NCBI RefSeq assembly: GCF_003545815.1 | Contig: NZ_PDUW01000001.1 | Coordinates: 124,001 to 188,000, forward strand | Direction: 5' to 3' | Origin: Pusillimonas caeni | Lineage (GTDB): Bacteria; Pseudomonadota; Gammaproteobacteria; Burkholderiales; Burkholderiaceae_B | Length of the DNA: 64,000 nucleotides | Shown here: in pieces, positions 1 through 10,828 of the stretch | How positions within the stretch are numbered: position 1 is the first letter of the stretch | Layout: every line of letters begins with the position of its first letter | Notes under the pieces: generated by a model | The model's input: only the letters and a program-made list of their open reading frames with translations | The model's database searches: none | What the model was told of the DNA's origin: nothing | Position numbers and translations under genes: made by a program

Positions 1-39
1 GCGTGAATCAGCTTGGCCCGCCAAGGCCGAAGCCGCGTG

Positions 40-1260
40 TCATGCGGCCTGGAGGGCGCGCCCGCAGGCGACGCCGGACGCCCAGGCCCATTGAAAGTTG
101 TAGCCGCCCAGCCACCCGGTGACGTCGACCGCCTCGCCCACGAAATACAGGCCCGGCACAGCCTTGGCCTGCATGGTCTTCTGGTCGAGCCCCCGTGTGT
201 CCACGCCGCCCCGCATCACTTCCGCCTTGCGATAGCCGGCCGTGCCGCTGGGCGTCAAGCGCCAGCCATGGATGCGCGCCGCCAGGGCGCGCAGCGTCTT
301 GTCGGGGATGTCGGCCATGCGCTGAGCGCCGGGCCGGCCCGGCGCCGTGGCCAGCCATTGTTCGGCCAGCCTTTTCGGCCAGATCGCCGACAGGGCCGTG
401 TCGAGCTGCTGGCGATTGCCGGGCTTGGCGGCCAGCAGCGCCTCGGCCAGGTCCTGCCCGGGCGCCAGATCGAGCTCGATCGGCTCGCCGGGATGCCAAT
501 AGCTGGAAATCTGCAATATGGCCGGCCCCGAAAGGCCTCGATGCGTGAACAGCAGGTCTTCCAGAAACACCGTCTTGCTTCTGCCCTGGCCGCAACGCAC
601 GCTGACTTCGAGCGAGACTCCGCTGAGGGCGCTGAAAGGCTTCCAGTGCTCGGCGTCGAAAGTCAGCGGCACCAGCGCCGGCCGCGGCTCGACCACCTTC
701 AGGCCGAACTGGCGGGCCACTTTCAAGGCGAAATCCGTGGCGCCCAGCTGCGGGATGGCCATGCCGCCGGTGGCCATCACCACCTGCCTGGCCTCGATGG
801 ATTCGCCGCCGGTCTTGATCGAGAAATGGTCCGCCTCTCTGGCAATGGCCTGCACCGGGCAAGGCATGCGCCAGCTCACGCGGCCCGCATCGCACTCCTG
901 TTCGAGCATCCGGATGATGGCTTCGCTGGACTCATCGCAAAACAATTGTCCGCGATGCTTTTCGTGCCAGGCGATGCCGTGCCGCTCGACCAGGTCGATG
1001 AAGTCGCGCGGCGTGTAGCCGGCCAGCGCCGAACGGCAGAAGTTGGGGTTCTGCGAGATGAACTGGGCCGGGGTCGTGCCGAGGTTGGTGAAGTTGCAGC
1101 GGCCGCCGCCCGAAATGCGGATTTTCTCGGCCAAGCGCTGCGCATGGTCGATCAGCACCACGCGCAGGCCGCGCTGCCCGGCCACCGACGCCGCCATCAT
1201 CCCGGCCGCGCCGGCGCCGATCACGGCGACGTCGAAGACGCGCTGCGCCGCCCTGCCCAC
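40..1260 (-). CDS. HI0933/YhiN-family FAD-dependent oxidoreductase
   Basis: The 406-residue protein opens with a Rossmann FAD-binding motif (DVAVIGAGAAGMMAA, about residues 10-24), followed by the family signature ISGGGRCNFTN near residue 50. A second FAD-contacting segment, GLYFVGEAVDVTGWLGGYN, lies near the C-terminus. These mark the HI0933/YhiN (BaiN-like) flavoprotein family, whose physiological substrate is generally unknown. The start is a GTG placed directly after the TGA of the upstream decarboxylase gene, so translation is probably coupled and the two genes probably share a transcript. Length is normal for the family and the gene is complete. The family assignment is firm; the reaction is not known. 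Confidence 0.88.
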   Translation of the reverse strand: MGRAAQRVFDVAVIGAGAAGMMAASVAGQRGLRVVLIDHAQRLAEKIRISGGGRCNFTNLGTTPAQFISQNPNFCRSALAGYTPRDFIDLVERHGIAWHEKHRGQLFCDESSEAIIRMLEQECDAGRVSWRMPCPVQAIAREADHFSIKTGGESIEARQVVMATGGMAIPQLGATDFALKVARQFGLKVVEPRPALVPLTFDAEHWKPFSALSGVSLEVSVRCGQGRSKTVFLEDLLFTHRGLSGPAILQISSYWHPGEPIELDLAPGQDLAEALLAAKPGNRQQLDTALSAIWPKRLAEQWLATAPGRPGAQRMADIPDKTLRALAARIHGWRLTPSGTAGYRKAEVMRGGVDTRGLDQKTMQAKAVPGLYFVGEAVDVTGWLGGYNFQWAWASGVACGRALQAA

Positions 1261-3528
1261 TCAGTCTTCTTCTTCGCGGATGCAGTCTACGTAGTAGCGC
1301 GGTTGCGTATCGGGCCCGATGTCCTCCGCCAGCCCGTGCACATAGGTCTCGAAGCCCGGAAAGCGCGCATTGAACTCGCGCACGAACTGCAGGTAGTGGA
1401 CGATGCGCGCATTGAAGCGCTCGCCCGGGATCAGCAGCGGAATGCCGGGCGGGTACGGGGTAAGCAGCACCCCGGTGACCCGCCCTTCGAGTTCGTCGAT
1501 CGATACGCGCTCGACCTCGCGGTGCGCCATCTTGGCATAGGCGTCCGAGGGCTTGAGCGCCGGCACCATGTCGGACAGATACATTTCGGTGGTGAGCCGC
1601 GCCACGTCGTGCGCGCGGTAGGCCTCGTGGATCTGCTGGCACAGGTCGCGCAGGCCCATTCTTTCGTAGCGCGGATGCTCTTTGCAGAAATCGGGCAGTA
1701 TGCGCCACATCGGGTGGTTGCGGTCGTAGTCGTCCTTGAACTGCTGCAACGCGGTCAGCAGCGTGTTCCAGCGGCCCTTGGTGATGCCGATGGTGAACAT
1801 GATGAAGAAAGAATACAGGCCCGTCTTTTCGATGACGACGCCATGCTCGGCCAGGTACTTGGACACCAGGGCGGCGGGAATGCCGGTCTCGGCGAAGGTG
1901 CCCGAAATATCGAGCCCGGGCGTGACCACGGTGGCCTTGATGGGGTCGAGCATGTTGAAGCCCGGCGCCAAAGGGCCGAAGCCATGCCATTCGTCGTCGG
2001 CTTCCAGCATCCAGTCGTCGCGGTGGCCGATGCCTTCGCCGGCCAGGCGCTTGGGTCCCCATACCTTGAACCACCAGTCGTTCTTGCCGAACTCGGACTC
2101 GACCTTGCGCATGGCGCGGCGGAAGTCCAGGGCCTCGCTGATGCTTTCCTCGACCAGGGCCGTGCCGCCCGGCGGCTCCATCATGGCCGCGGCCACGTCA
2201 CAGGAGGCGATGATGGCGTACTGCGGCGAGGTGGACGTATGCATGAGGAAGGCCTCGTTGAACACGTTGCGGTCGAGCTTGCGGGTCTCGGAGTCCTGCA
2301 CCGTGATCTGCGATGCCTGGGACAGGCCGGCCAGCAGCTTGTGCGTCGAGTGCGTGGCGAAGATCATGGCGTCCTTGCTGCGCGGCCGGTTCTTGCCGAT
2401 GGCGTGCATGTCCTTGTAGTACTCGTGGAAGGCCGCGTGCGGAATCCACGCCTCATCGAAATGCAGGGTGTCGATCTCGGAACCGAGTTTCTCCTTGATC
2501 ATCTCGACGTTATAGCTGACCCCGTCGTAGGTGCTTTGCGTAATGGTGAGAATGCGCGGCTTCTTGTTCTTGAGCTTGCTGGCGAAAGGATGCGCCTCGA
2601 TCTTGGCCCGGATGCTCTCGGGCTCGAACTCCTCGAGCGGGATCGGGCCGATGATGCCCAGGTGGTTGCGCGTGGGGCGCAAAAACACAGGGATCGCGCC
2701 GGTCATGGTGATGGCGTGCAGGATGGACTTGTGGCAGTTGCGGTCCACCACCACCACGTCGTCCATGGCCACGTTGGCGTGCCATACGATCTTGTTCGAG
2801 GTGGACGTGCCGTTGGTCACGAAAAAGCAGTGGTCGGCATTGAAGATGCGCGCGGCATTCAGTTCGGATTCGGCCACCGGCCCGGTGTGGTCCAGCAGCT
2901 GGCCCAGTTCGTCCACCGCGTTGCACACGTCGGCGCGCAGCATGTTCTCGCCGAAGAACTGGTGGAACATCTGGCCCACCGGGCTCTTGAGAAACGCCAC
3001 GCCGCCCGAGTGCCCCGGGCAGTGCCAGGAGTAGGAGCCGTCCGAGGCGTACTTGACCAGTTCGCGGAAGAACGGCGGCGCCAGGCTGTCCAGGTAGGCG
3101 CGAGCCTCGCGGATGATGTGCCGGGCCACGAATTCGGGCGTGTCCTCGAACATGTGGATGAAGCCGTGCAGCTCGCGCAGGATGTCGTTGGGAATGTGCT
3201 GCGAAGTGCGGGTTTCGCCGTACAGGTAGATGGGAATGTCTTCGTTGCGAAAGCGCAGTTCGCCGATGAAGGAACGCAGGTTCTTGATGGCGTTGGCCAC
3301 GTCCTCGGGCGAATCGACGTCGAATTCCTCGTCGTCGATCGACAGAATGAAGGCGCTGGCGCGGCTTTGCTGCTGGGCGAACGAGCTCAGGTCGCCATAA
3401 CTGGTGACGCCCAGCACTTCGACGCCCTCGGCCTCGATGGCGGCGGCGAGCGCCCGGATGCCGAGCCCCGAGGTGTTCTCGGCGCGGTAATCTTCATCGA
3501 TGATGACGATGGGGAAACGGAATTTCAT
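1261..3528 (-). CDS. Orn/Lys/Arg decarboxylase, AdiA-like (PLP-dependent)
   Basis: At 755 residues this matches the inducible, fold-type I amino-acid decarboxylases: an N-terminal response-regulator-like wing domain (about 1-130), the PLP domain and a C-terminal domain. The motif SYSWHCPGHSGG near residue 165 and the PLP-lysine region ATHSTHKLLAGLSQAS near residue 385 are family hallmarks. The length (E. coli AdiA is about 756 residues) and these motifs favour arginine decarboxylase, but lysine or ornithine specificity cannot be excluded by eye. The product would remove a carboxyl group from a basic amino acid, yielding agmatine, cadaverine or putrescine, in acid resistance or polyamine supply. 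It lies directly upstream of the flavoprotein gene and downstream of dcd on the same strand. Confidence 0.9.
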   Translation of the reverse strand: MKFRFPIVIIDEDYRAENTSGLGIRALAAAIEAEGVEVLGVTSYGDLSSFAQQQSRASAFILSIDDEEFDVDSPEDVANAIKNLRSFIGELRFRNEDIPIYLYGETRTSQHIPNDILRELHGFIHMFEDTPEFVARHIIREARAYLDSLAPPFFRELVKYASDGSYSWHCPGHSGGVAFLKSPVGQMFHQFFGENMLRADVCNAVDELGQLLDHTGPVAESELNAARIFNADHCFFVTNGTSTSNKIVWHANVAMDDVVVVDRNCHKSILHAITMTGAIPVFLRPTRNHLGIIGPIPLEEFEPESIRAKIEAHPFASKLKNKKPRILTITQSTYDGVSYNVEMIKEKLGSEIDTLHFDEAWIPHAAFHEYYKDMHAIGKNRPRSKDAMIFATHSTHKLLAGLSQASQITVQDSETRKLDRNVFNEAFLMHTSTSPQYAIIASCDVAAAMMEPPGGTALVEESISEALDFRRAMRKVESEFGKNDWWFKVWGPKRLAGEGIGHRDDWMLEADDEWHGFGPLAPGFNMLDPIKATVVTPGLDISGTFAETGIPAALVSKYLAEHGVVIEKTGLYSFFIMFTIGITKGRWNTLLTALQQFKDDYDRNHPMWRILPDFCKEHPRYERMGLRDLCQQIHEAYRAHDVARLTTEMYLSDMVPALKPSDAYAKMAHREVERVSIDELEGRVTGVLLTPYPPGIPLLIPGERFNARIVHYLQFVREFNARFPGFETYVHGLAEDIGPDTQPRYYVDCIREEED

Positions 3529-3563
3529 GCCATGACTCCCTGGAGTCGGTTAACGCTGGATGA

Positions 3564-4133
3564 CTATGTGCGGGGCAGGGTGACGCCCTGCTGGCCCTGG
3601 TACTTGCCGCCACGATCGCGATACGAGGTTTCGCAGACCTCGTCGCCCTCGAAGAACAGCATCTGCGCGCAGCCTTCGCCCGCATAGATCTTGGCGGGCA
3701 AGGGGGTGGTGTTCGAGAACTCGAGCGTGACGTGGCCTTCCCATTCGGGCTCGAGCGGCGTCACGTTGACGATGATGCCGCAGCGCGCGTAAGTGCTCTT
3801 GCCCAGGCAGACGGTGAGCACGCTGCGCGGGATGCGGAAGTATTCGACCGTGCGGGCCAGCGCGAACGAGTTGGGCGGAATGATGCAGACATCTCCCTTG
3901 AAGTCGACGAAGGACTTTTCATCGAAGGCCTTGGGGTCGACGATGGTGGAGTTGATGTTGGTAAAGATCTTGAATTCGTCGGCGCAGCGCACGTCGTAGC
4001 CGTAGCTGCTGGTGCCGTAGCTGACGATGCGCGAACCGTCGACCGCCTGGCGCACCTGGCCTGGCTCGAAAGGCTCGATCATGCCCTGCTTCAGCGCGGT
4101 TTCCCGAATCCAGCGATCACTCTTTATGCTCAT
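3564..4133 (-). CDS. dcd: dCTP deaminase
   Basis: The protein is a 189-residue member of the dCTP deaminase/dUTPase trimer family that converts dCTP to dUTP for thymidylate synthesis. It starts [11 protein letters not shown] and contains the conserved [19 protein letters not shown] segment, with the catalytic Glu in the [15 protein letters not shown] stretch that follows. The ATG at 4133 is preferred over one 15 bases upstream because known homologues begin MSIKSD. It sits between tamB and the amino-acid decarboxylase, all on the minus strand, with 76 bases separating it from the TamB stop. Length and motifs are standard and nothing is unusual. Confidence 0.95.
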   Translation of the reverse strand: MSIKSDRWIRETALKQGMIEPFEPGQVRQAVDGSRIVSYGTSSYGYDVRCADEFKIFTNINSTIVDPKAFDEKSFVDFKGDVCIIPPNSFALARTVEYFRIPRSVLTVCLGKSTYARCGIIVNVTPLEPEWEGHVTLEFSNTTPLPAKIYAGEGCAQMLFFEGDEVCETSYRDRGGKYQGQQGVTLPRT

Positions 4134-4209
4134 TGCCCGTTCCCTCATAACTTGGGCGCCTATTTTATCCCTTACCCATGGCGGGCGGGCGCGTGCCAGG
4201 ACAAAACCG

Positions 4210-7200
4210 CTAATCGCGGAAAAAAGTCTGGTAGATCAGGGCGATGCCGTTCACCGTTCCCACGCTGAGCTGCGCCGACAGCCCGCGCGCCAGCTGGTAG
4301 CTCAGGCGCCCCACCGTGCCGGTATCCGACAAGGCCTGCTCGATGCTGGCCGTCACGCCGTCGGTGATGCGCCGGCTCGCCACCACGAACTGGTTCTCGA
4401 TGTTGCTGGTGCCGCTGTCCAGCCCACGCACCACGCTCTCGACCGGCAAAATGCTTCCGGTGCTGCCCAGTTCGCCCGACCGCATGGTGAGCTCGTCGAT
4501 GCCGAACTTGCGGTAGAACGGTTCGCCGTCGCCCAGGAAGGATGTTCCCACCGAGAACAGCAACGCCGCGTCGCCGCCCGAGTCGTCCGGACCGCGGCCC
4601 AGCAGCAGCCACGACAGCTTCTGCACATCGCTGACCTCGGGATACGACACCAGATCGATGCGCGGCCTCTTGGCCGTACCAGCAACCCGCACGCCCGCCT
4701 CGACGGCGACCCCGGTGCGCAGCGCTTCGATGTTCAGCACCGGATTGGCGATGTCGCCCTGGAAGGTGATGGTGCCGCGCCGCAGCTGCAGGTGCTGGCC
4801 ATAGATGTCGATGGCGCCGCCCCGAGTGCGCAGCGCGCCCTCGGCGGTCAGCTTGCCTTCGTGCATAAGCAGCCGCATCTGTCCCACCAGGCCCGAGTTG
4901 ACGCCGTAGCCGGTAATGTAGAAGCGCGGCCCCAGGTCGATGGAGAGGTCCAGCGCGATGTCCATGGGCGTGCTGGCCTTGGGCTTAACGCCCGACCGCA
5001 CGACGACCACGTCGCCGTCCACGGTGGGAACGCTGCTGAGCATGTCCAGGTCGATCCAGCCCGCATCGGCCGTCAGCTCGCCCGAAAGCGAAAACAGGGG
5101 CAATGGCGCATCGACGCGCAGCTTGCCGGTCACCATGGCGTAGCGGTCCGAGCGCTGCAGGATGGGATAGCGGTACAGGTCTATGTCGACCTCGCCCACC
5201 GATTCGCTCAATGTCCAGCTTCCGCTCAGGGTCAGGCTGCCGTCCTTGGCGTCGGGATTGGTCGACACCCACTCGGCCGTGCGCCATTCGTCGGGCGTGA
5301 CACGCAGCCGCGCCGGGAAACGCAGGCTCTCCAGAATGAAACGGTCTCCCTCCAGGCGGGCCGAAAGCTCGCCGTCGAGCAGCCGTACGCCGTCGTCGAT
5401 GCGCACCACGCGTATCTCCCGCCCCGTCACCGTGCCTTCGGTGGCCCAGCTGCCGTCGGCCCGCGCGCTGCCCTGCACGCTGGCGTGCAGGACACCGCCT
5501 ATGTCCATGGCGTCGCCGGTGAAGAAACTGGCCCAGCTCAAATCGTTGATGTCCGCAAGCAGATCGAAGGTGCGCGGCGTCGCGTCCAGCACGAAGCCGC
5601 CTTCGGGCGGGCTGCGCAGGACGCCGCCCGCCGTGGCCTTGATCTGTCCCATTTTCTCGGTGGAGACGTTCAGTTCGGCCGCCAGCCGGCTGACCGAGGC
5701 GCCGGTCGGCGTGGCGGTCAGGTGCACGTCCAGGTTGCGCAGGCCCAGCGGGAACTCCGGCTCGGCCGGAACGATGAAGTCGCCCGACACCCGGCGCACA
5801 TCGACCGAACCCGCCAACGCCCCGGCAAAGCGCAGGTTCCAATCGGCGTCGAAAACGATTTCCACCGACGAGTACCTGTCGTCATCGGCGACGATGACGC
5901 GGCCCCTGTCTTCCTCGGGGTCGCTGGCGGGGATGAGGTCCTGCAGTTCCTGCACGATGGCGCGCGAGACCACGAGCCTGTCCATGCCGCCCTGGGTCTC
6001 CCAGCGCCCGCCGCCCACGCTGGAATGCCCGTGCTGCACGACGGCCTCGCTGCCGGACGGCAGCTTGATGCCCAGCGAGGTGGCGCCGATGCGCCATTGC
6101 CAGTCGGGCGCGGCCGCCTGGGGCGCGAACACCAGATCCATCGGAGAGCGCATGTCCAGCCCCAGGCCGGCATGGGTGGCCTTCAGAACGGTGAGGCGGC
6201 CGCGCCAGCCTTCTTCCGGCTTTCCCTGTTGCAATGGGCCCCACTGGCCCTGCAGGGCGACGTGGGCGTCGACCGGCGCGCTGCCCACTTTGTCCGCTTC
6301 GGCATTATCGGGCGTGTAGGTGGCTTGCAGGTCGGTGGCATGCTGCTGCAGCGTCCCGCCGACCCAGCCCTTGGCATGGGCGCCCCCCGGCAGGCCGGGC
6401 CATAGGTCGGCCAGTCTGGACACGGCAAGGTCGAGGTCCAGGCGGCTGCCGGGCGTGCCCAAAGACCCCTGGCCGGCCAGCTTGTGCTCGCCCACGGTCA
6501 GATCCAGGTCGAATTCCGGCAGCTGCAGGTTCTGCCACAGGGTTCCGGCCGCCAGCTTCTGGTTGCGCTGATCGGCGGGCGCCACGTTGACCACCATGGC
6601 GCGCACGCCGCCGGCGACCTGCTGGTCGTTCCAGCGCGAGGCCGGATCGACCTGCAGGTTCAGGCCGGCGGACAAAGGTTCGCTGTGCTCGAGCAAGTGC
6701 GCGTCGAAATCGAGTTTGGCGGTAAGAGAGCCCGGCGGCACCGCTTCGCCGGCCAGCAGGCGGAAATTGAGCTTGTCGGCGGAGAACCAGCCCACCACGT
6801 GGTCCTGGGTCACGCCGTCCTGCTCGGCCAGATCCCAGGTGATTTCACCCGCCAGCGATGAACCGTCGGCCAGCTTCAGCGCGAGATCGCCGCGCTTCAA
6901 GGGGAAGCCGGCGCGCGGCGCCAGCACGGCATGCAGGTCGAGGTTCAGGTCCTGGCCTTCGCCCTTCAGGTCCAGCGCCAGCTCGTCCAGGCTGCCCCGG
7001 GCGTCGATCTCGAGATCGAGCGCGCAGGCCGAGCTGATGCCGGCCAGGTCCGTCAGCGGGTTGGGGCTGATCTTCTCGTCCGCTTCCGCTTCGCCGGCCG
7101 AATCGCCGGCATCGGGTCCGGATGCCTCCCGGGGCCGCGCTTGCTCGCCTTCCTGCTCCGACAGGCCGACCATCGGCACCGCCGTGGGCAGATCGGGCAT

Positions 7201-7872
7201 GAAGTGTCGCAGGCACAGGGGCGAATCGGGCTGCTCGCTGTGGGCGCGCGTCTCGATATGCAGGGCCAGCGGCCAGGGATCGGCCAGTTCGAGCAGGCGG
7301 AAGTCGCCCTTGATGTCGGCCTCGATGCCGTCGCGGCCCAGGTTGAGATTCTGGAAAACCAGCTGCGCATCGCTTTCGGTCAGGGCCAGCGACGCCTGCA
7401 GGTCGCGCACGTCCAGCAGCAGCGGCTCGCCGTCGAGCTTGACGTCCAGCTCGCCCAGGTAGAAGCGGTCGAGCGCGACGCGGAAGGGAATCGCCGGCAT
7501 GGAGAACGGTTCGGTCCTGGGCTGCTCCTCCGCGTCGCTGAGCACGTCGATGTCCAGCAGGCCCACGGACAGATTGGTGGCGCGCAAACGGCGGTCGAGC
7601 AGATCGCGCCATTCGACGCTCAGTTCGAAGTCCTTGATGTGTATGTCGGCCGCCGGTATGCGCAGGTTCAGCTCATGCACTTTCAGGCCGCGCCATATCG
7701 AGCCCTCGACACCGGTTATGCGGCCGTCCAGCTGATGGACCGCGGTGCGCAGGGCCCAGCGGGTGCCGGGTTCGGACCCGAGCGTCCAGGCCAGAAAGCC
7801 GCAGAGCACGACCAGCAGCAGGATCAGCGCCGGCCCCAGCCATACCAGCACCCATCGCAAGACCCGCCTCAA
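4210..7872 (-). CDS. tamB: Translocation and assembly module subunit TamB (DUF490)
   Basis: This very long (1220 residues) protein has one N-terminal membrane anchor (about residues 7-30) and then a repetitive beta-rich periplasmic body ending in the DUF490/TamB C-terminal domain (about 850-1220). TamB spans the periplasm as a hydrophobic groove and works with the outer-membrane protein TamA in assembling some outer-membrane proteins and moving phospholipid. It directly follows tamA. The only plausible start is TTG at 7872, overlapping the tamA stop as TTGA, which implies translational coupling and a lower expression level than TamA. The region near residues 220-260 is a low-complexity acidic insert. 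Confidence 0.92.
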   Translation of the reverse strand: MRRVLRWVLVWLGPALILLLVVLCGFLAWTLGSEPGTRWALRTAVHQLDGRITGVEGSIWRGLKVHELNLRIPAADIHIKDFELSVEWRDLLDRRLRATNLSVGLLDIDVLSDAEEQPRTEPFSMPAIPFRVALDRFYLGELDVKLDGEPLLLDVRDLQASLALTESDAQLVFQNLNLGRDGIEADIKGDFRLLELADPWPLALHIETRAHSEQPDSPLCLRHFMPDLPTAVPMVGLSEQEGEQARPREASGPDAGDSAGEAEADEKISPNPLTDLAGISSACALDLEIDARGSLDELALDLKGEGQDLNLDLHAVLAPRAGFPLKRGDLALKLADGSSLAGEITWDLAEQDGVTQDHVVGWFSADKLNFRLLAGEAVPPGSLTAKLDFDAHLLEHSEPLSAGLNLQVDPASRWNDQQVAGGVRAMVVNVAPADQRNQKLAAGTLWQNLQLPEFDLDLTVGEHKLAGQGSLGTPGSRLDLDLAVSRLADLWPGLPGGAHAKGWVGGTLQQHATDLQATYTPDNAEADKVGSAPVDAHVALQGQWGPLQQGKPEEGWRGRLTVLKATHAGLGLDMRSPMDLVFAPQAAAPDWQWRIGATSLGIKLPSGSEAVVQHGHSSVGGGRWETQGGMDRLVVSRAIVQELQDLIPASDPEEDRGRVIVADDDRYSSVEIVFDADWNLRFAGALAGSVDVRRVSGDFIVPAEPEFPLGLRNLDVHLTATPTGASVSRLAAELNVSTEKMGQIKATAGGVLRSPPEGGFVLDATPRTFDLLADINDLSWASFFTGDAMDIGGVLHASVQGSARADGSWATEGTVTGREIRVVRIDDGVRLLDGELSARLEGDRFILESLRFPARLRVTPDEWRTAEWVSTNPDAKDGSLTLSGSWTLSESVGEVDIDLYRYPILQRSDRYAMVTGKLRVDAPLPLFSLSGELTADAGWIDLDMLSSVPTVDGDVVVVRSGVKPKASTPMDIALDLSIDLGPRFYITGYGVNSGLVGQMRLLMHEGKLTAEGALRTRGGAIDIYGQHLQLRRGTITFQGDIANPVLNIEALRTGVAVEAGVRVAGTAKRPRIDLVSYPEVSDVQKLSWLLLGRGPDDSGGDAALLFSVGTSFLGDGEPFYRKFGIDELTMRSGELGSTGSILPVESVVRGLDSGTSNIENQFVVASRRITDGVTASIEQALSDTGTVGRLSYQLARGLSAQLSVGTVNGIALIYQTFFRD

Positions 7873-9641
7873 AACGCAATCCCCAGGGAAAAGTGCAGGC
7901 GCAGCCTGCGATCGCGCTGGCCGTAGGCCACGTCGATGCCGAAGGGCCCGGCCGGCGTGCGCACGCGCGCGCCCACGCCGTATCCAAAGGCCAGGTCCAT
8001 GTCGCCGAACGATTCCGTGGCGTCGCCCACGTCGACGAAGACCGCCATGCCGATGCTTTCAGTGAAATAGCGGATGTACTCGACGCTGGCGACGGCCAGC
8101 GCCGGCGCCCCGATGATGGCGTCGCCGCGCGGCAGGCCTATGCTCTGGAACTTATAGCCGCGGATGGTGCGCGCGCCGCCGGTGCGGAAGCCGAAGTCTT
8201 CGGGCAGCCGAGAGGTGCTGGACCATACCTTGCCCACCTCGCCCCGCAGCGTCAGGACGTCGCGCCGGCCCACCGGCCACCATTGCTGAACCCGCAGACT
8301 GGCGCGGTGGAAGGGTTCGCCCTTGTCCAGGGTGACGCCGGTGCCCACGCCGAAGTCGAGCAGATTGCCTTCGCGCGGATCGTATTTGTCGTTGACGTCG
8401 CGCCGCAGCCACTGCCAGGTCGCCACCAGGGACGGCACCTCGTAGCCCTCCGCGCCTTCGATGCGGGTCTTGTCGTAGGCGGCGATGAGGCCCCACTGCG
8501 TTTCGTACTCGACCCGGCTGTCGCCCGCCGCCTTGCGCTGCTGGGTGCGCTTCCAGCCCAGGCCGTAGCGCGTGGTGTCCAGCCCCTCGATGTCAGAGTG
8601 ATTGAAGAGCACGCCCACGCTGTCATGGTAGCCGCGCTCGTTCGGGGCGAAGTGCACGTCGTAGAAGGCCCTTTGTCGGTGCCGGTCGACCCCGAAGCCG
8701 GTCTCGATCCAGACCGGTTCGCCAAACACCACGTTCTGCCGATAAAGGCCCTCGACCCGCAGTCCGTTGTCGCTGTCCAGGCCGAGCGAGCCCGACAGCC
8801 GCCGCGCGGGGGCTTCGGTCACGCGCACGGCCAGCGGCATCTCGACTTCGCCGTCCGGCCGGGTATGGCGGTGCTTCGGGTCGTCGTCCAGCATCACGAA
8901 GGCGCCGCGGAAAAACGAAGTGGAGTCCAGCGCCTGCTGCCATTCGTCCAGCAGGTCCTGGTCGTAGGGATCGCCGGGTTCGTACTTGATATAGCGTTCG
9001 ATGAGCTTGCGAGGCACGCGCCGCAGCCCGTTGACCGTCATTTCGCCCATGCGCACGCGCGGGCCGCTGTCGATGGCGACGTGCAGGTCCGCCTTGGCCT
9101 CGTCGGCCAATATGGTCGCCTGCGAGGCGGTCGTGCGGGCAAGGTAGAAGTCCTTGCGGCTGACGCTGTCGATGAGCTCGGTCTTGGCCTTATGCCACGC
9201 GTCGTTGACGAAGGGCATGCCCTGGGTCAGCGGCCACTCTTCTTTCAAGGTGTCCACCCGGGCGGCGAATTCAGGCGTCGCTATCTGGCCCGCGAACTCC
9301 AGGTCGACCCTGTCGACCTCGGAGCGTTCGCCGGGGTCGATAGTGATGTCCCAGGTTTCGCCTACCACGTCGGAGCCCACCTCCAGGTCGACCACGGCCG
9401 AGAAATACCCTTGGGTCTCGAGCGCGGACAGCGTCGCGTCTCGCGCCCGGCGCCGCAGGCGCGAGACTTCGCCGCCATCCTGGTCTTCGGCCAGGCGGGT
9501 GATGGCATCGACCGCGCCCATGATGGACTGCAGCGCCTCGGGCGGCACGCCGCCCGGGTCGACGGTGACCTCGGGCTTGGCCGCCAGCGCCTGCTGGGCC
9601 AAGCCGAATACCAGAACGGTGGACGCAATCGCCAGGCGCAT
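7869..9641 (-). CDS. tamA: Outer-membrane assembly factor TamA (Omp85 family)
   Basis: Translation from ATG 9641 gives 590 residues with a cleavable signal peptide (MRLAIASTVLVFGLAQQALA). POTRA-type repeats occupy about residues 25-260, and a 16-strand Omp85 barrel fills the rest, with the TRGYKFQSIG-like loop (RTIRGYKFQSIGLPRGD) near residue 500. The last residue is Phe (LHFSLGIAF), the usual outer-membrane beta-signal. No in-frame ATG lies just upstream, so the start is well supported. TamA is the outer-membrane half of the Tam complex. The stop overlaps the tamB start, and apbC lies 10 bases upstream on the same strand, which suggests one transcript. Confidence 0.93.
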   Translation of the reverse strand: MRLAIASTVLVFGLAQQALAAKPEVTVDPGGVPPEALQSIMGAVDAITRLAEDQDGGEVSRLRRRARDATLSALETQGYFSAVVDLEVGSDVVGETWDITIDPGERSEVDRVDLEFAGQIATPEFAARVDTLKEEWPLTQGMPFVNDAWHKAKTELIDSVSRKDFYLARTTASQATILADEAKADLHVAIDSGPRVRMGEMTVNGLRRVPRKLIERYIKYEPGDPYDQDLLDEWQQALDSTSFFRGAFVMLDDDPKHRHTRPDGEVEMPLAVRVTEAPARRLSGSLGLDSDNGLRVEGLYRQNVVFGEPVWIETGFGVDRHRQRAFYDVHFAPNERGYHDSVGVLFNHSDIEGLDTTRYGLGWKRTQQRKAAGDSRVEYETQWGLIAAYDKTRIEGAEGYEVPSLVATWQWLRRDVNDKYDPREGNLLDFGVGTGVTLDKGEPFHRASLRVQQWWPVGRRDVLTLRGEVGKVWSSTSRLPEDFGFRTGGARTIRGYKFQSIGLPRGDAIIGAPALAVASVEYIRYFTESIGMAVFVDVGDATESFGDMDLAFGYGVGARVRTPAGPFGIDVAYGQRDRRLRLHFSLGIAF

Positions 9642-9651
9642 CGATGAGAAA

Positions 9652-10743
9652 CTAGTGCCTGGCCACGACGGTGGGCATCCTGGCGGAAAAATCGCGCGGC
9701 AGCGCCGCCACCTGCAAGGCCACCTTGTGCGCGATGTCGAGATACAGGCGCGCGACCGGCCCTTCGGGGTCGGCCACCACGGTGGGCTTGCCCGAATCGG
9801 TTTGCAGGCGGATGTCCATGGCCAGGGGCAAGGCGCCCAGCCAGGGCAAATGGTATTCGGCCGCCATGTCGCGGCCCCCGTGCTCGCCGAATATGGGCTC
9901 GGCATGGCCGCAGTTGGAGCACACGTGGACCGACATGTTCTCGACGATGCCCAGCACCGGCACGTCGACCTTCTGGAACATGCGCAGGCCCTTGCGGGCG
10001 TCCGCCAGCGCCAGGTCTTGCGGCGTGGTGACGATGACCGCGCCGGCAAGGGGCACTTTCTGGGACAGCGTCAGGGCAATGTCGCCCGTGCCCGGCGGCA
10101 TGTCGATGATGAGGTAGTCGAGATCGCGCCAGTTGGTCTGGCGCAGCAATTGCTCGAGCGCCTGGCTGACCATGGGGCCGCGCCAGATGGCCGGGGCGTC
10201 CTGGTCGATGAGGAAGCCGATGGAATTGGCCTGCAGGCCATGGCCCTCGAGGGGCTCCATGGATTTATTGTCCAGGCTCTTGGGCTTGCCCGAAACGCCC
10301 AGCATGATGGGGACGCTGGGCCCGTAGATGTCGGCATCGAGCAGGCCCACGCTGGCGCCCTGGGCGCTGAGGGCCAGGGCCAGGTTGACCGACGTGGTGC
10401 TTTTGCCGACGCCGCCCTTGCCCGAGGCGACGGCGATGATGTTGCGCACGGTGGGCAGCGGCTTGAGGCCGGGCTGTACCGCGTGGGTCTGGATGCGCGT
10501 GGTGAATTGCAGCGAGCTCAATGTGACGCCCAGCGCCTCGACGGCGGTTTCAAGCTGTTTCCGCAGCTCGGCCGGGTCGTTGTACAAAGGATAATCAAGC
10601 GCTACAGTAAGACTTAGATTGCTTCCGTCCAGTTGCACCGTACTGTTCTTGATGGTGGCCGGGCCCAGCTTACGCTTGGTCGCCGGGTCGACGACTTCGG
10701 CCAGTGCGGCACTGACTCGCTCAGAAGTGGGACTCATTTTCAT
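9652..10743 (-). CDS. apbC: Iron-sulfur cluster carrier ApbC (Mrp/NBP35 ATPase)
   Basis: The 363-residue protein has an N-terminal MIP18/DUF59-like domain (about 1-90) fused to a deviant Walker A ATPase (SGKGGVGKSTTSVNLA, about residue 108). It also carries the Cys pair of the motif CSNCG near residue 280 that binds a transferable 4Fe-4S cluster. ApbC/Mrp proteins dimerise and load clusters onto apo-proteins in the cytoplasm. The gene starts the run apbC-tamA-tamB and is divergent from a small membrane-protein gene. Two in-frame ATGs (MKMSPT, 10743 and 10737) are possible; the longer form is given. Confidence 0.94.
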   Translation of the reverse strand: MKMSPTSERVSAALAEVVDPATKRKLGPATIKNSTVQLDGSNLSLTVALDYPLYNDPAELRKQLETAVEALGVTLSSLQFTTRIQTHAVQPGLKPLPTVRNIIAVASGKGGVGKSTTSVNLALALSAQGASVGLLDADIYGPSVPIMLGVSGKPKSLDNKSMEPLEGHGLQANSIGFLIDQDAPAIWRGPMVSQALEQLLRQTNWRDLDYLIIDMPPGTGDIALTLSQKVPLAGAVIVTTPQDLALADARKGLRMFQKVDVPVLGIVENMSVHVCSNCGHAEPIFGEHGGRDMAAEYHLPWLGALPLAMDIRLQTDSGKPTVVADPEGPVARLYLDIAHKVALQVAALPRDFSARMPTVVARH

Positions 10744-10828
10744 GCCTTGTAAAAAATAACTCTCGACTCAAGCCTCAAGAATAGCGGATCGGGGAATTAT
10801 TTTCTGCACCGGCTGTCTATCCAGCAAT

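Noticed and set aside
13-3687. A very long plus-strand open frame antisense to the decarboxylase and dcd
   Set aside because: High-GC antisense shadow of three recognisable minus-strand genes; no ribosome site and no protein-like domain.
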